DNA of 46,099 nucleotides from a bacterium (GCA_030615605.1 JAUWYY010000019.1:1-46099), one strand, 5' to 3'; counted from the first letter of the stretch, positions 34,150-43,732 are shown. Notes: a model not told the origin generated them from the sequence alone. A program made the numbers and translations.

Positions 34150-35139
34150 TCACTCATACTCCCTGGCCACTTCAAGCAGCGCCTTTACATTCTCAAGCGG
34201 AGTATTCCTGTGTCCGAGGCACAGCGATATTCCTTCCAGGCCGCTCTCTGCATAGTAGGTATACAAGGCCCTTATGCTCTCCGGCGTTCCGGTAAGCAGC
34301 TCCAGATCTCTGAAATGCCAGCATGTCTTGAACCCACTGTTCAAGGCATCTTGTGGGGTTACAAAAGGATCTTGCCCGTGATCTACTACAGTGATCGGCA
34401 GTTCCTTCAGGGATGGGAGATGCTCGGGGTGCATGACCTCCGAATGAAGCATGACCTGATCACAGCCCTTGCCCAGGACCTCGAAGGAGCGCTTCCAATA
34501 GGGGATTGCGAATTCGTCGAAAAGCCCCGGCGAAATCATTCCCGCAAAGTCGTCGGCGATATGGAAAAAGTTGGGTTGCTCTATGCCCTGGTATCGCCAC
34601 AAGTCCTGCGTGCACAGGATGTGGTTCTCGGTCAGGAAATGAAAGAACCGGTGGCACCATTCGGGGCGTTCGTACATGTCAATAAAGATCTGGTCGCCCC
34701 GCAGATTCCGGGCCGTCGTTATGTGGGCGTTCCCTATCATTCCTTCATGAAGATGTCCTGCATGCGGGCCCACTTTCTCCCGCAGATAGGAGCGCATGTC
34801 TCTAAGTATCTGCGTATTGGGACGTGACATGAAATCCGTCACCAGTTCGAGTTTATCGAGGTCCTCAGGTTCCTTTAGCAGAGGTCTTATCGGGGCGGGC
34901 CAACTGTCCTCCGGCCAGTAGATTTCGGCGCCCAGGGCCTCCGATTCCAGAAAGCCGTGGGAGGTCGCCCCAGGATCACCTATGAGATCCTCGCCAAGGG
35001 CCTCCAGCATCTTGGCCTGGGCACGTCGCGTAGTCTCGAATACGACCTCGGGACTTGCGAGAAAATCGCTGAGCTTCGCGCCTCCATATTCAGTTCTGAC
35101 ATCATAGCTAACATCTAGCGACCACTTGAAACCCATCAT
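34150..35139 (-). CDS. UROD-family (MtaA/CmuA-like) protein
   Basis: Encodes 329 residues of the uroporphyrinogen decarboxylase superfamily. The barrel is seen in HLHEGMIGNAHITTARNLRG, FHIADDFAGMISPGLFDEFA, IPYWKRSFEVLG, then a Zn-ligand-like Cys/His region (VMLHSEVM, FKTCWHFRDLELLTGTPESI). Its form is closer to corrinoid-dependent methyltransferase subunits (MtaA, MtbA, CmuA) and their many uncharacterised relatives than to heme-pathway HemE. The cognate corrinoid protein is not in the window. Start is one of two adjacent ATG codons at 35137-35139/35134-35136, with AAAGGA about 13 bases upstream. Substrate is unknown. Confidence 0.82.
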   Translation of the reverse strand: MMGFKWSLDVSYDVRTEYGGAKLSDFLASPEVVFETTRRAQAKMLEALGEDLIGDPGATSHGFLESEALGAEIYWPEDSWPAPIRPLLKEPEDLDKLELVTDFMSRPNTQILRDMRSYLREKVGPHAGHLHEGMIGNAHITTARNLRGDQIFIDMYERPEWCHRFFHFLTENHILCTQDLWRYQGIEQPNFFHIADDFAGMISPGLFDEFAIPYWKRSFEVLGKGCDQVMLHSEVMHPEHLPSLKELPITVVDHGQDPFVTPQDALNSGFKTCWHFRDLELLTGTPESIRALYTYYAESGLEGISLCLGHRNTPLENVKALLEVAREYE

Positions 35140-35297
35140 AATGTATCATGGTCCTTTTCTCCGTAATGCGGCACTATTCCAGGCTCGGGCCAGATTCGTA
35201 ATTGTGTGTTCAAACCTGACGCGCGGTCACAGATCCCGCCCGACCCCAGGCTGCCGCTCATAGCAATGACAGCTCAGCTGTCTCACAGAAGGGTCTT

Positions 35298-35495
35298 TCA
35301 CTTCGCGGGGCAAGATGTCCCTAATCCATAGTATTTCTCTCTATGCCTAACGATGAGAACACATCTTGCCTTGCCGCACTCTGACATATCCAGAGTATAT
35401 TCGTAACCGAGCGGCTCCAGCACCCGCCCGTAGAGTATATCACAATGGCGGCAATAGTCGTAATACGGCTCGATGTGTTCATATTCGAGTGTTCG
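35298..35495 (-). pseudogene. C-terminal remnant of an unidentified Cys-containing protein
   Basis: In the 520-base gap between the UROD and DUF457 genes one minus frame looks coding: RTLEYEHIEPYYDYCRHCDI, LYGRVLEPLGYEYTLDMSEC, then KARCVLIVRHREKYYGLG and PAK before TGA. It has the YC-x2-C, SEC and RC pattern of a folded domain end. A TGA lies just upstream in the same frame and there is no start. I do not recognise the family. The remainder of 35140-35658 shows nothing. Confidence 0.4.
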
Positions 35496-35658
35496 ACCTC
35501 AGCGCCTTTTGGACACAAATGGACAGTCAGCTTGGGTGCAACCTGGGCGTGGTGGCCATTATCACCCACCGTTTGGTCGCTTGGTCCTGCCTGATCTCTG
35601 ACATGCTCGCACCCTCTCGACCCGTGGCGTGCGGAACGCGCTGCTGTGCCTGGCTACG

Positions 35659-36159
35659 TTAGGTATTCTCTGTGCTGCATCCTGGGTCCTTGTGCTTGCG
35701 AGGCAGACAAACCCACAGCGCAATCGCAACGACCACCAGTTGCGTTGCGATCCCCAGGGGCCACTGGGCCGGCGTAACGTTGTGCTGGAAGCTGTGGTGG
35801 AAGACGCTGAGCCACGCCGTGCCTGACCAGGTTCTGAACCAGACGCTCAAGAGCGGCGCTTCGCGGATGAGGTCTATAAGTATGCCGAAGAATGCCCCGC
35901 CCAGCACCACTCGTCGGTATGGCTGCCTTCGCACCAGCCATACGATCAGCAAGGCACCAAATGCGAAGTCCAGGATCCCCAGAGCCGCCTCGGGAGCGGT
36001 CGGCCCACCGTGTTCGATTCCGAAGAGTCCGTGGGAATCCAAGTGTGGGGTAAAGTCCAAAAGGAAGTGGCTGACGAAGGCTGCGGGCCAGGCGAGCCAG
36101 GGCCGGCGTAGCACCTTGCCGATCGCTGCCCCCGCCAGGATATGGGGTGTCGCTGTCAT
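35659..36159 (-). CDS. DUF457-type membrane metal-dependent hydrolase-like protein
   Basis: Encodes 166 residues with about four membrane helices. The N-terminal PHILAGAAIGKVLRRPWLAW and VSHFLLDFTPHLDSHG carry the His/Asp pattern (H-x4-D-x3-H) of the YdjM/LexA-regulated DUF457 family. Those proteins are inner membrane putative hydrolases of unknown substrate. A later segment (VFHHSFQH) adds further His. The start at 36159 has GGAGGTAGC 7-9 bases upstream. It follows the quinate-5-dehydrogenase-family gene by 44 bases on the same strand, so the two probably share a transcript. A link between them is not otherwise known to me. Confidence 0.75.
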   Translation of the reverse strand: MTATPHILAGAAIGKVLRRPWLAWPAAFVSHFLLDFTPHLDSHGLFGIEHGGPTAPEAALGILDFAFGALLIVWLVRRQPYRRVVLGGAFFGILIDLIREAPLLSVWFRTWSGTAWLSVFHHSFQHNVTPAQWPLGIATQLVVVAIALWVCLPRKHKDPGCSTENT

Positions 36160-36203
36160 GCTCGAGCTACCTCCAGCGGTTAGCGACGGGCCTTTTCACG
36201 ACA

Positions 36204-37163
36204 CTACAGAGTCGTCCCTTGGCCGGGACTCGCCAGGTGGACAACTCGCGGCTGCCAACCGAGACGGCGCAATAGGCAAAGGTAGTCTTCGGGTTGCATT
36301 TCTTCCGGTCGTTTGCCGGCCAGCGCGATCAGCACGCCCTCCATCACGTTGGTGCCAAAGGAGCGCCCCTCCAGTTCGGGCGTGGTAGTGACGAGGGTGG
36401 CGAGCCCGCGTTCGCGCAACAGGCTAACGTCGTCCGGTGTGGTGGTATTGGTAATGATGGTCTTGCCGTCCATGCGGTCCGGTAGGTGGCGACGGATGTA
36501 GTGGAAATCGCCCGCTACGATGTCTGCCCACTGGAAGAACCTGGTGTGCCTGGGCTTGGTGCTCTCCTGGGCGCTGCCGGTCGGGTACAGCACACTAATG
36601 GGCAGGCGTCGGAAAATGGGCAGCAACAGCGCAGCGATGAGGCTGATCGTGCGTAGGGAGCGGACCGGGATCGGCAAGCCCAAGCTGAATATCAGATCGC
36701 CAAAGATCGTTTGACAACCCGCCTCGGTGAAGGCTTCAGCCATGCCAAAGCGGTCCACTGCACTGACCAAGAGAACCTTTTTCCCCGTCAGGTCCAACTC
36801 ACCGTGCTGCGCCAGCCAGCGAATCGTCTCGCGTTCCAGCGTGTTCTTCAGGCCGCTGCCATCCACCACCGGTGTTATCTGAGCTGACTGTGCGAGCCGC
36901 CGGGACCGTTCGATGACGTACCGCCTGTTCCCGGCGACCAGATACAAGTCGGTCCCGCCCAGGCCGATAGCGGCCACTTCGCCATCCAGGCGAGCAATCA
37001 TGGCGCATGCTTTGTCGTAGTCGCCGTCCACGCCGATACGTTCAATGTCTAGACGCCGTCCCAGCATCTCCACTTCCACCGCGTGGTTGCGTTTGGAGGA
37101 GCCGAGGCTGACGCTGACGACGCGCAGGACTGGCGAGTTCGATTCCTCAGATCGTGTGGTCAT
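36204..37163 (-). CDS. Protein of the family annotated as quinate 5-dehydrogenase
   Basis: Encodes 319 residues. It begins near VVSVSLGSSKRNHAVEVEML and has MIARLDGEVAAIGLGGTDLY, VIERSRRLAQSA and VDGSGLKNTLERETIRWLA. A later segment KKVLLVSAVDRFGMAEAFTE is a Rossmann-like strand-loop-helix, and a membrane-like stretch (SLRTISLIAALLLPIF) follows. These features mark a conserved clostridial/chloroflexal family labelled quinate 5-dehydrogenase in databases. The match to true shikimate/quinate dehydrogenases is weak, so I trust the family but not the reaction. The ATG at 37163 has AGGTGCGAG upstream; the longer in-frame start at 37277 has none. Confidence 0.65.
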   Translation of the reverse strand: MTTRSEESNSPVLRVVSVSLGSSKRNHAVEVEMLGRRLDIERIGVDGDYDKACAMIARLDGEVAAIGLGGTDLYLVAGNRRYVIERSRRLAQSAQITPVVDGSGLKNTLERETIRWLAQHGELDLTGKKVLLVSAVDRFGMAEAFTEAGCQTIFGDLIFSLGLPIPVRSLRTISLIAALLLPIFRRLPISVLYPTGSAQESTKPRHTRFFQWADIVAGDFHYIRRHLPDRMDGKTIITNTTTPDDVSLLRERGLATLVTTTPELEGRSFGTNVMEGVLIALAGKRPEEMQPEDYLCLLRRLGWQPRVVHLASPGQGTTL

Positions 37164-37724
37164 TGTCTCGCACCTGTCTTTCTGCACCATTTGTCCCGTC
37201 CCCGTCTTCGGGGAAGCCAAGGGCTTCGGGCGGAGCGAACGATACTGGCGCAATATCATTTCGTCGAGCTCCCGCACCTACCTCCTGAACCCACATCTAC
37301 CTTACCCGTTCTCGCGCGCTCAGACATGGGCCGATCTTCCCAATTATCGTAGAATCCACAAAGCTACGACCGTCCGCCGGACCGTGTGGGAACCCCTGAA
37401 GTGCATTGACTGCCGGCCGCAACGGCGCCGTTAGGCGCCCAGATGCGGCGAAGCATCGGTAGTTTTGCTTGTGCCCAGGCGGGATTGTGTCTCCTATCGC
37501 CCAAGAGCAGTCATACTTGTTCAATTCGGGGCAGAATCTTCGTCAGAAGTCTTCTAATCTGGGGGTTTTCTAGCCGAATGACCCGCAGCAGGAGGAATTA
37601 GTGCCGCAAACATAGAAGGTTACATATAGCAAGGCAGCACATAAGAAATGTCGTAAGTGGCGCAACAAGCTGTTGGGGCCGCAGCGGAGTTTGTGGGTGA
37701 ATCTGGGTTGAAGTCCAAAAAGCT
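37164..37724. other. Intergenic region between divergent genes
   Basis: About 560 bases between the minus-strand quinate-5-dehydrogenase-family gene and the plus-strand formate dehydrogenase operon. No gene is supported. It must hold both promoters, but I find no convincing -35/-10 pair. Confidence 0.5.
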
Positions 37725-38234
37725 ATGAAAAAGTCAGCAAACGATCAAAGCGCGTCTGGGCCAGCACCGATCCAGGAAGCGGTAAAGACGGTGATTGACA
37801 CCCTGGGGATCTCATCGGAGTCGAACCTCATAGGCGTTCTTCAGGAGGTGCAGGCGCGTTGCGGCTACCTGCCTCCGGAAGCGCTTGAGGCGATCAGCCG
37901 GCGAATCAAGATACCTCTCAGCCGCATTTACGGTGTGGTCAGCTTCTACGCCCAGTTCTATACCGAGCCCCACGGGCGGCACACCATCCGCTGCTGTCGC
38001 GGCACCGCCTGCTACGTGCGCGGTGGCCAGAGAGTGATAGACGCTGTGAAGGCCGAACTTGGTGTCGAGGAAGAACAGACCACCGAAGACATGATGTTCA
38101 CGCTGCAGACTGTGGCTTGTCTGGGAGCTTGTGCCCTGGGACCGCTTATGGTGGTCGACTCTACCTACCACGGCAATATGGACCCCCGGAAGGCGCTTCG
38201 CGTCCTGCAAATGTATCAGGAGGACTCAGGCTAG
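37725..38234 (+). CDS. NADH dehydrogenase 24-kDa-like subunit (HndA/NuoE type)
   Basis: Encodes 169 residues. It has the helical N-terminus (LQEVQARCGYLPPEALEAIS, RIYGVVSFYAQFYTEPHGRH) and the thioredoxin-like [2Fe-2S] domain with C91-x4-C96 (CCRGTACY) and C132-x3-C136 (VACLGACALGP). It passes electrons within a soluble NAD(P)-linked dehydrogenase. The stop overlaps the next start by one base (TAGTG), so the operon is translationally coupled. The first gene of the formate dehydrogenase set; its ribosome site (GAAG) is weak. Confidence 0.92.
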   Translation: MKKSANDQSASGPAPIQEAVKTVIDTLGISSESNLIGVLQEVQARCGYLPPEALEAISRRIKIPLSRIYGVVSFYAQFYTEPHGRHTIRCCRGTACYVRGGQRVIDAVKAELGVEEEQTTEDMMFTLQTVACLGACALGPLMVVDSTYHGNMDPRKALRVLQMYQEDSG

Positions 38235-40087
38235 TGAGTAGGATTGACTCGCTCCAAGAACTCGACGTTCGGCGGCAACGCCTGTCCCAGCGTAAAGAAG
38301 ATGCTCTTCGCACTATTACTCTGTGCGGGGGCACTGGCTGCATTGCTTTGGGATTGGCGCAAGTCTACACAGCTTTCGAACACGAAATACAGCAGCGCGG
38401 CATTGGCGACAAGATAAGACTGAAGCGCACTGGCTGTCACGGTTTCTGCGAACAGGGCCCGGTCGTGGTCGTCCTTCCCGAGAGGTTCTTCTACCCGGGC
38501 GTGCAAGTTGACGACGTTCCTGCCATTATTGAGCAGACGGCACTGCAGGGGAAGGTCATCGATGACTTGTGCTATACGGACCCGGTCTCTGGGTGCAAGG
38601 TAGCGTACGAACATGACGTGCCCTTCTACAACCTCCAGGAGCGGTTGGTCTTCCGACATAATGGGGAACTCGATCCCACTGATCTGGATGACTACATTGT
38701 GCGCGACGGCTACAGTGCGCTGGCTAAAGCTCTTTGCGAGATGTCCCCGAAAGAGGTAATCGAGGAGGTTAAGCTGTCAGAATTGCGCGGCCGCGGCGGC
38801 GCTGGCTTTCCGACAGGTCTCAAGTGGGAACTGTGTCGCAAGTCGCCTGGTGATGAGAAGTATCTCATCTGTAACGCCGACGAGGGTGACCCAGGGGCGT
38901 TCATGGATCGCAGCCTTCTAGAGGGAAGTCCGCACGCCATCATCGAAGGGATGCTTGTAGCCGCCTATGCTATCGGTGCGCGGGAGGGGATAATCTATGT
39001 CCGTGCCGAGTATCCGCTGGCTGTGCGCAACGTCAATATAACCCTGCAACAAGCCCGTGAAGCAGGCCTGTTGGGGGCGAACATTCTCGGGTCGCAGTTT
39101 TCCTTCGACATTTCTGTCCACGAGGGCGCGGGGGCCTTCGTTTGCGGTGAAGAGACCGCTCTGATCGCCTCCTTGGAGGGAATGCGAGGGATGCCCAGAC
39201 CACGGCCACCCTTTCCGACGCAGAGCGGCTACAAGGGCAACCCCACTAACATCAACAACGTTGAGACCTTTGCGAATATTCCCCTCATCATCCTCAACGG
39301 CCAGCAGTGGTACAGGGCCATCGGCACTGAGGGTAACAGGGGCACCAAGATATTCGCGCTGGCGGGCAAGGTCAGAAACACCGGACTGGTCGAGGTGCCC
39401 ATGGGGACGACGCTGCGCCAGATCATCTTTGATATTGGCGGGGGCATCCCTGGAGACCGCGAGTTCAAGGCGGCGCAAATGGGCGGACCGTCCGGCGGAT
39501 GCGTACCGGCACAGTACCTCGACCTGCCCATTGACTACGATTCCCTCAAAGAAATTGGCGCGATTATGGGCTCGGGTGGCTTGATCGTGATGGACGAAGC
39601 CACCTGCATGGTGGATGTCGCCCGTTTCTTCACTGATTTCGTTCAGGAGGAATCTTGCGGCAAGTGTACGCCGTGCCGCGTGGGTACGAAATTGATGTTG
39701 GAGACGCTCACCGACATCACCACAGGCAACGGCCAGCCCGGCGATATTGATCGGCTCGTGCAACTCGGCCAAATGATCAAGAAAGCCTCGCTGTGCGGAC
39801 TGGGGCAGACTGCTCCCAATCCGGTGCTGTCAACGATTCGCTATTTCCGGCCGGAATACGAAGCACACATCCGCGAGCACAAGTGTCCGGCCGGGGTGTG
39901 TCATGAGCTCATTGCCTACCGTATTGATCCCGAACTGTGCACCGGTTGCCATCTATGCGTGCGTAACTGTCCCCAGAACGCCATCGCAGGTGAACCGAAA
40001 CAGCCCCACGAGATCATGGCGGACCGCTGTGTTAAGTGTGGAATATGCCATGATGTGTGCAAGTTTAGCGCAGTAGTTATCGAGTAA
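38234..40087 (+). CDS. NADH dehydrogenase 51-kDa-like flavoprotein subunit (HndC/NuoF type)
   Basis: Encodes 617 residues. The N-terminal thioredoxin-like domain carries a [2Fe-2S] motif (C31, C36, C68, C72). Then comes the FMN/NAD site (LRGRGGAGFPTGLKWELC, NADEGDPGAFMDR), the SLBB domain, the N3-type [4Fe-4S] motif ESCGKCTPCRVG, and two C-terminal ferredoxin-type [4Fe-4S] motifs (CTGCHLCVRNCP and CVKCGICHDVCK). This layout is that of electron-bifurcating or NAD(P)-linked hydrogenase and formate dehydrogenase flavoproteins, not respiratory Complex I. The GTG at 38234 is chosen because it overlaps the upstream stop; the earlier open frame is antisense-like read-through of the previous gene. 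Confidence 0.93.
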   Translation: MSRIDSLQELDVRRQRLSQRKEDALRTITLCGGTGCIALGLAQVYTAFEHEIQQRGIGDKIRLKRTGCHGFCEQGPVVVVLPERFFYPGVQVDDVPAIIEQTALQGKVIDDLCYTDPVSGCKVAYEHDVPFYNLQERLVFRHNGELDPTDLDDYIVRDGYSALAKALCEMSPKEVIEEVKLSELRGRGGAGFPTGLKWELCRKSPGDEKYLICNADEGDPGAFMDRSLLEGSPHAIIEGMLVAAYAIGAREGIIYVRAEYPLAVRNVNITLQQAREAGLLGANILGSQFSFDISVHEGAGAFVCGEETALIASLEGMRGMPRPRPPFPTQSGYKGNPTNINNVETFANIPLIILNGQQWYRAIGTEGNRGTKIFALAGKVRNTGLVEVPMGTTLRQIIFDIGGGIPGDREFKAAQMGGPSGGCVPAQYLDLPIDYDSLKEIGAIMGSGGLIVMDEATCMVDVARFFTDFVQEESCGKCTPCRVGTKLMLETLTDITTGNGQPGDIDRLVQLGQMIKKASLCGLGQTAPNPVLSTIRYFRPEYEAHIREHKCPAGVCHELIAYRIDPELCTGCHLCVRNCPQNAIAGEPKQPHEIMADRCVKCGICHDVCKFSAVVIE

Positions 40088-40119
40088 TTGAACAACTGCT
40101 GACGTGATTCGGACACGCC

Positions 40120-42843
40120 ATGGAATCTGAAATGACGACTGATAAAATTATGACTGACGAAATTTCGCTAAGTATTGACGGAACCGAAGTGACTGTTCCG
40201 GATGGCACGACTGTTTTTATGGCCGCACAACGCGTGGGGATAGATATTCCCCACCTGTGTTACGACCCCGCCTTGGGGCTGCCGCCTACTGGCTCGTGTC
40301 GGCTCTGTGTGGTTGAGATTGAGGGACAGTCCGGTCTGGTGGCCTCCTGCTGCCATCCGGCGGCACCAGATATGGTAGTTCACACTAACACCGAGGAGAT
40401 CCGTACGACCCGCCGGGTTGTCGTTCAGCTGCTTATATCAGACTGCCCCCAGGAGTGTCTGATTTGCGAAAGTTGTGGTGAATGCCAACTGCAGAAGTAT
40501 GCCTATGAGCTGGGCGTCGAGCAGACAGCCCTCCTGAAAGAACCAGTGCGCCCCGAGCCGATTCAGGACGGCCCGGCCATTATCTATGATCACAGCAAGT
40601 GCATCCTGTGCGGACGTTGTGTGGAGGTATGCCATAATGTCGAGGTCACCGGGGCTATTGATTTCCTGGGGCGAGGGTTTGATACCCGCATCAGCCTGCC
40701 GCCGGGCGTGCCCCGCGACGAATCAGGCTGCACCGAGTGTGGCAACTGTATAGACGTTTGTCCGACTGGTGCACTCTCCTTTGCCGGCGCGCGGCGGGCC
40801 GGCCGGGTGTGGGAGCTGCAACGCACCGTGACCATCTGCCCGTATTGCGGGGTCGGCTGCCAGATCGTGTTACACACCCGCAACAACCGTGTGGTGAAGA
40901 TCACCGGCGAGCCCGGGCTGGGTGTCAATCAGGGCCGGCTGTGCGTAAAAGGACGCTTTGGCTTCGATTTCATTGGCCACGAAGAGCGGCTTACCGAGCC
41001 GCTGATTCGCCGCAACGGTGAGCTGACGCCGGTAAGCTGGGAGGAGGCCCTGGATTTCGCCGCCCAGCGCCTGGCCGAGCTAAAGAGCGAATTTGGCCCT
41101 GATGCGATCGGGGGGCTGTCCTCGGCCAAGTGCACCAATGAAGAAAACTACGTTATGCAGAAGTTTATGCGCGCAGTGGTGGGCACCAATAACATAGATC
41201 ACTGTGCGCGCCTGTGTCACGCCTCGACGGTCGCCGGCCTGGCCAAAGCCTTTGGTAGTGGCGCTATGACCAACTCCATTGATGATCTGGACCAGGCCAA
41301 CGCTATCTTCGTGATTGGTTCAAATACCACCGAATGCCATCCAATCATTGGAGCAGCCATCAAACGAGCTGCTCAGCGCGGGGTGCCGCTAATTGTCGCT
41401 GATCCTCGGGCTATTGAACTCACCGAATTCGCCACGGTGTACTTACAGCACAAGCATGGCACCGATGTTGCCCTCATCAACGGCCTCATCCATGTAGTTC
41501 TCCAAGATGGTCTCGAAGACAGAGACTACATTGACCGGCGCACCGAGGGCTTTGAACAACTGCAAGCGGCTGTTGAACAGTATACACCAGAATTCGTCGC
41601 GAAGATCACCGCGGTTCCGGTGGCAGACATCATCCGAGCAGCGCGCATCTACGCCAACGCGCCGGCAGCTTCGATCGTTTATTCAATGGGTATCACCCAG
41701 CACATCACCGGCACGGACAACGTCCTGGCGCTGGCTAATCTGGCTATGCTCACGGGAAACGTGGGTAAGCCCGGTGCGGGCGTCAATCCCCTGCGCGGGC
41801 AGAACAATGTCCAGGGAGCCTGCGACATGGGGGCTTTGCCCAATGTCTATTCGGGGTACCAGAAGGTGGACGACGATGAGGTGCGGGCTAAGTTTGAGGC
41901 TGCATGGGATGTTTCGCTATCGCCCACGCCAGGGCTGACGGTTGTGGAAATGATGAATGCCGCCGCCGAGGGCAAACTGAGGGCGCTTTACGTTATGGGC
42001 GAGAATCCAGTGCTGAGCGACCCTGACAGCAGCCACGTCGAGGAGGCCCTGAGAAAACTGGACCTGCTCATTGTCCAGGATATCTTTCTCAGTGAGACGG
42101 CCCAACTAGCCGACGTGGTGCTACCAGCCGCCGCATTCGCCGAGAAGGAGGGGACGTTCACCAATACCGAGCGGCGTGTGCAGCGCGTGCATAAGGCACT
42201 TGAGCCCCCGGGGGAGGCGCGTCTAGACTGGCAGATCATCTGTGACCTCGCCAGGCGCATGGGCTATGAGATGTCGTATCCGGACGTGGCAGCCATCCAG
42301 GACGAGATCGCTGCCGTGACGCCAATTTACGGGGGGATTACCTACGATCGCCTGGCGGAAGGAGCTTTGCAGTGGCCGTGCTCGGATGGCGACCACCCCG
42401 GAACTCCGATTATGCACGTGGAGAAATTCTCGCGGGGTCTGGGTAAGTTTCATCCGGTGGAATTCATCCCCCCCCAGGAGCTGCCTGACGACGAGTATCC
42501 TTTCTTGCTTTCCACTGGTAGGATTCTCCAGCACTTCCACACCGGCACGATGTCACGGCGCTCGGATGTGCTGGACGAGCTGGTATCGGTGGGCACAATT
42601 GAGATTCATCCGGATGACGCCGAAGCTGTGGGGATTGTTGACGGTCAGCCAGTGAGAGTTAGCTCGCGGCGCGGGCAGATTGAGATTGGGGCCCACGTGA
42701 CCGAGCGGGTGATGCCGGGCACGGTCTTCCTGGCTTTTCACTATCGTGAGGCACCAGCCAATCGCCTGACCATCGCCGCACTCGACCCCATAGCCAAGAT
42801 TCCCGAGTTCAAGGTCTGCGCTGTCAGTATAACAAAGGCGTAA
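40120..42843 (+). CDS. fdhA: Formate dehydrogenase alpha subunit, Cys type, with NuoG-like N-terminus
   Basis: Encodes 907 residues. N-terminal [2Fe-2S] (C47, C60, C63, C77/78); a Cys-rich motif at 109-122 (DCPQECLICESCGECQ); two [4Fe-4S] motifs (C161-C171, C204-C214); then the Mo/W-bisPGD domain with C240-x2-C243-x3-C247 and C275, and the active-site motif DHCARLCHASTVAGL, where C366 replaces the selenocysteine of Sec enzymes and H367 follows. It oxidises formate or reduces CO2. With the two upstream subunits it forms a soluble NAD(P)-linked and possibly bifurcating complex. The ATG at 40120 or 40150 may start translation; neither has a strong ribosome site. Confidence 0.92.
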   Translation: MESEMTTDKIMTDEISLSIDGTEVTVPDGTTVFMAAQRVGIDIPHLCYDPALGLPPTGSCRLCVVEIEGQSGLVASCCHPAAPDMVVHTNTEEIRTTRRVVVQLLISDCPQECLICESCGECQLQKYAYELGVEQTALLKEPVRPEPIQDGPAIIYDHSKCILCGRCVEVCHNVEVTGAIDFLGRGFDTRISLPPGVPRDESGCTECGNCIDVCPTGALSFAGARRAGRVWELQRTVTICPYCGVGCQIVLHTRNNRVVKITGEPGLGVNQGRLCVKGRFGFDFIGHEERLTEPLIRRNGELTPVSWEEALDFAAQRLAELKSEFGPDAIGGLSSAKCTNEENYVMQKFMRAVVGTNNIDHCARLCHASTVAGLAKAFGSGAMTNSIDDLDQANAIFVIGSNTTECHPIIGAAIKRAAQRGVPLIVADPRAIELTEFATVYLQHKHGTDVALINGLIHVVLQDGLEDRDYIDRRTEGFEQLQAAVEQYTPEFVAKITAVPVADIIRAARIYANAPAASIVYSMGITQHITGTDNVLALANLAMLTGNVGKPGAGVNPLRGQNNVQGACDMGALPNVYSGYQKVDDDEVRAKFEAAWDVSLSPTPGLTVVEMMNAAAEGKLRALYVMGENPVLSDPDSSHVEEALRKLDLLIVQDIFLSETAQLADVVLPAAAFAEKEGTFTNTERRVQRVHKALEPPGEARLDWQIICDLARRMGYEMSYPDVAAIQDEIAAVTPIYGGITYDRLAEGALQWPCSDGDHPGTPIMHVEKFSRGLGKFHPVEFIPPQELPDDEYPFLLSTGRILQHFHTGTMSRRSDVLDELVSVGTIEIHPDDAEAVGIVDGQPVRVSSRRGQIEIGAHVTERVMPGTVFLAFHYREAPANRLTIAALDPIAKIPEFKVCAVSITKA

Positions 42844-42899
42844 CGCAGGCAATCAGCCGCGGCTGGTGTCCAGTCGTCAAGAGAAGTGGTCATCGTTAG

Positions 42900-43604
42900 C
42901 TAAGAGACAGCTTCTTCGGTGCTTTCGGGGGCACCGGCCATTTGCTGCTTCAGTTCCCGCAATCGTGCCTCGATTTCCGCGTCCTCGCCGCCTCCCTCGA
43001 GAGCACGGAACTTTTCCTCCACCGATTCAGCGCTCATTTCCGCCAGCGCCTGAGCTTTCGCCTCTTCTTTGTCTATGCGCGCTTCGAGTCGCTCAAACTC
43101 GTTGATGGCGGAGGTGGCCTCGCCAACTCCCTGAAGGACCTTCTCCACGCGGACGGTAGTCAGGGCAGCCTTGTGGCGGGAGATCAAGGAAGAAAGCTTG
43201 ATCTCGGCCTCATTGATCCGCTCAGCGAGCTGGCGGCTGGCGGCCTCGAGATTGTCTACTGATTGCTGTTGCCCCTCGATTTGGCCCGCCCACTGGGCCG
43301 TGGCTTCCTCGAAGCTCTTCTGCCGACGCAGCGACTGCTTGGCCAACTCGTCGTCAGCAGCTCGGACAGCCTCCTCGGCCCTCCGGCCCCACTTCTGGGC
43401 CTGCTCATCGCTGGCCCGCTTTTGTCGCTCCAGGATGATCAGCTCAGCCCTGGCATCAACCAGTTCATCGCGAACTTCACCGCGACCGGCTTGCGCCTGG
43501 CGGAGGAACTCACGCAGCATCTTTTCAGGGTCTTCCGCCTTGTCCAGCATGGCACCAATGTTCGCAGAGACAATGTTGCGAATCCTTTCCACTATGCCCG
43601 CCAT
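42900..43604 (-). CDS. pspA: PspA/IM30-family phage shock protein
   Basis: Encodes 234 residues of almost pure coiled coil. It begins MAGIVERIRNIVSANIGAML and continues DKAEDPEKMLREFLRQAQAG, the typical PspA/Vipp1 opening, followed by long Ala/Glu/Gln helices and ending with a short acidic tail. It binds the inner membrane under stress and makes ESCRT-III-like assemblies. The ATG at 43604 has AGGAGAG upstream. A consensus promoter (43704-43732) drives it, back to back with nfeD-flotillin. The gene converges with fdhA, with only 56 bases between the stops. Confidence 0.93.
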   Translation of the reverse strand: MAGIVERIRNIVSANIGAMLDKAEDPEKMLREFLRQAQAGRGEVRDELVDARAELIILERQKRASDEQAQKWGRRAEEAVRAADDELAKQSLRRQKSFEEATAQWAGQIEGQQQSVDNLEAASRQLAERINEAEIKLSSLISRHKAALTTVRVEKVLQGVGEATSAINEFERLEARIDKEEAKAQALAEMSAESVEEKFRALEGGGEDAEIEARLRELKQQMAGAPESTEEAVS

Positions 43605-43703
43605 CCGACTCTCCTGCCTTTCGCTTGTCCCATGGCTACGGCACTGACCATAAGGACAGAATCCGGTCATCCGGTCGCTTGCGACCGGTTACCACACAAT
43701 GGC

Positions 43704-43732
43704 ATTATACCAGACCGGGGAAGAACTGGCAA
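43704..43732 (-). promoter_or_regulatory. Promoter of pspA
   Basis: On the minus strand TTGCCA (43727-43732), 17 bases, TATAAT (43704-43709). The -10 is perfect and the -35 matches 5 of 6. It gives a leader of about 95 bases. Confidence 0.8.

Noticed and set aside
38918..39772. 284-codon open frame on the minus strand
   Set aside because: Antisense shadow of the flavoprotein subunit gene.
42852..42863. Palindrome CAGCCGCGGCTG between fdhA and pspA
   Set aside because: Too short for a bidirectional terminator and lacks T runs. Probably chance.
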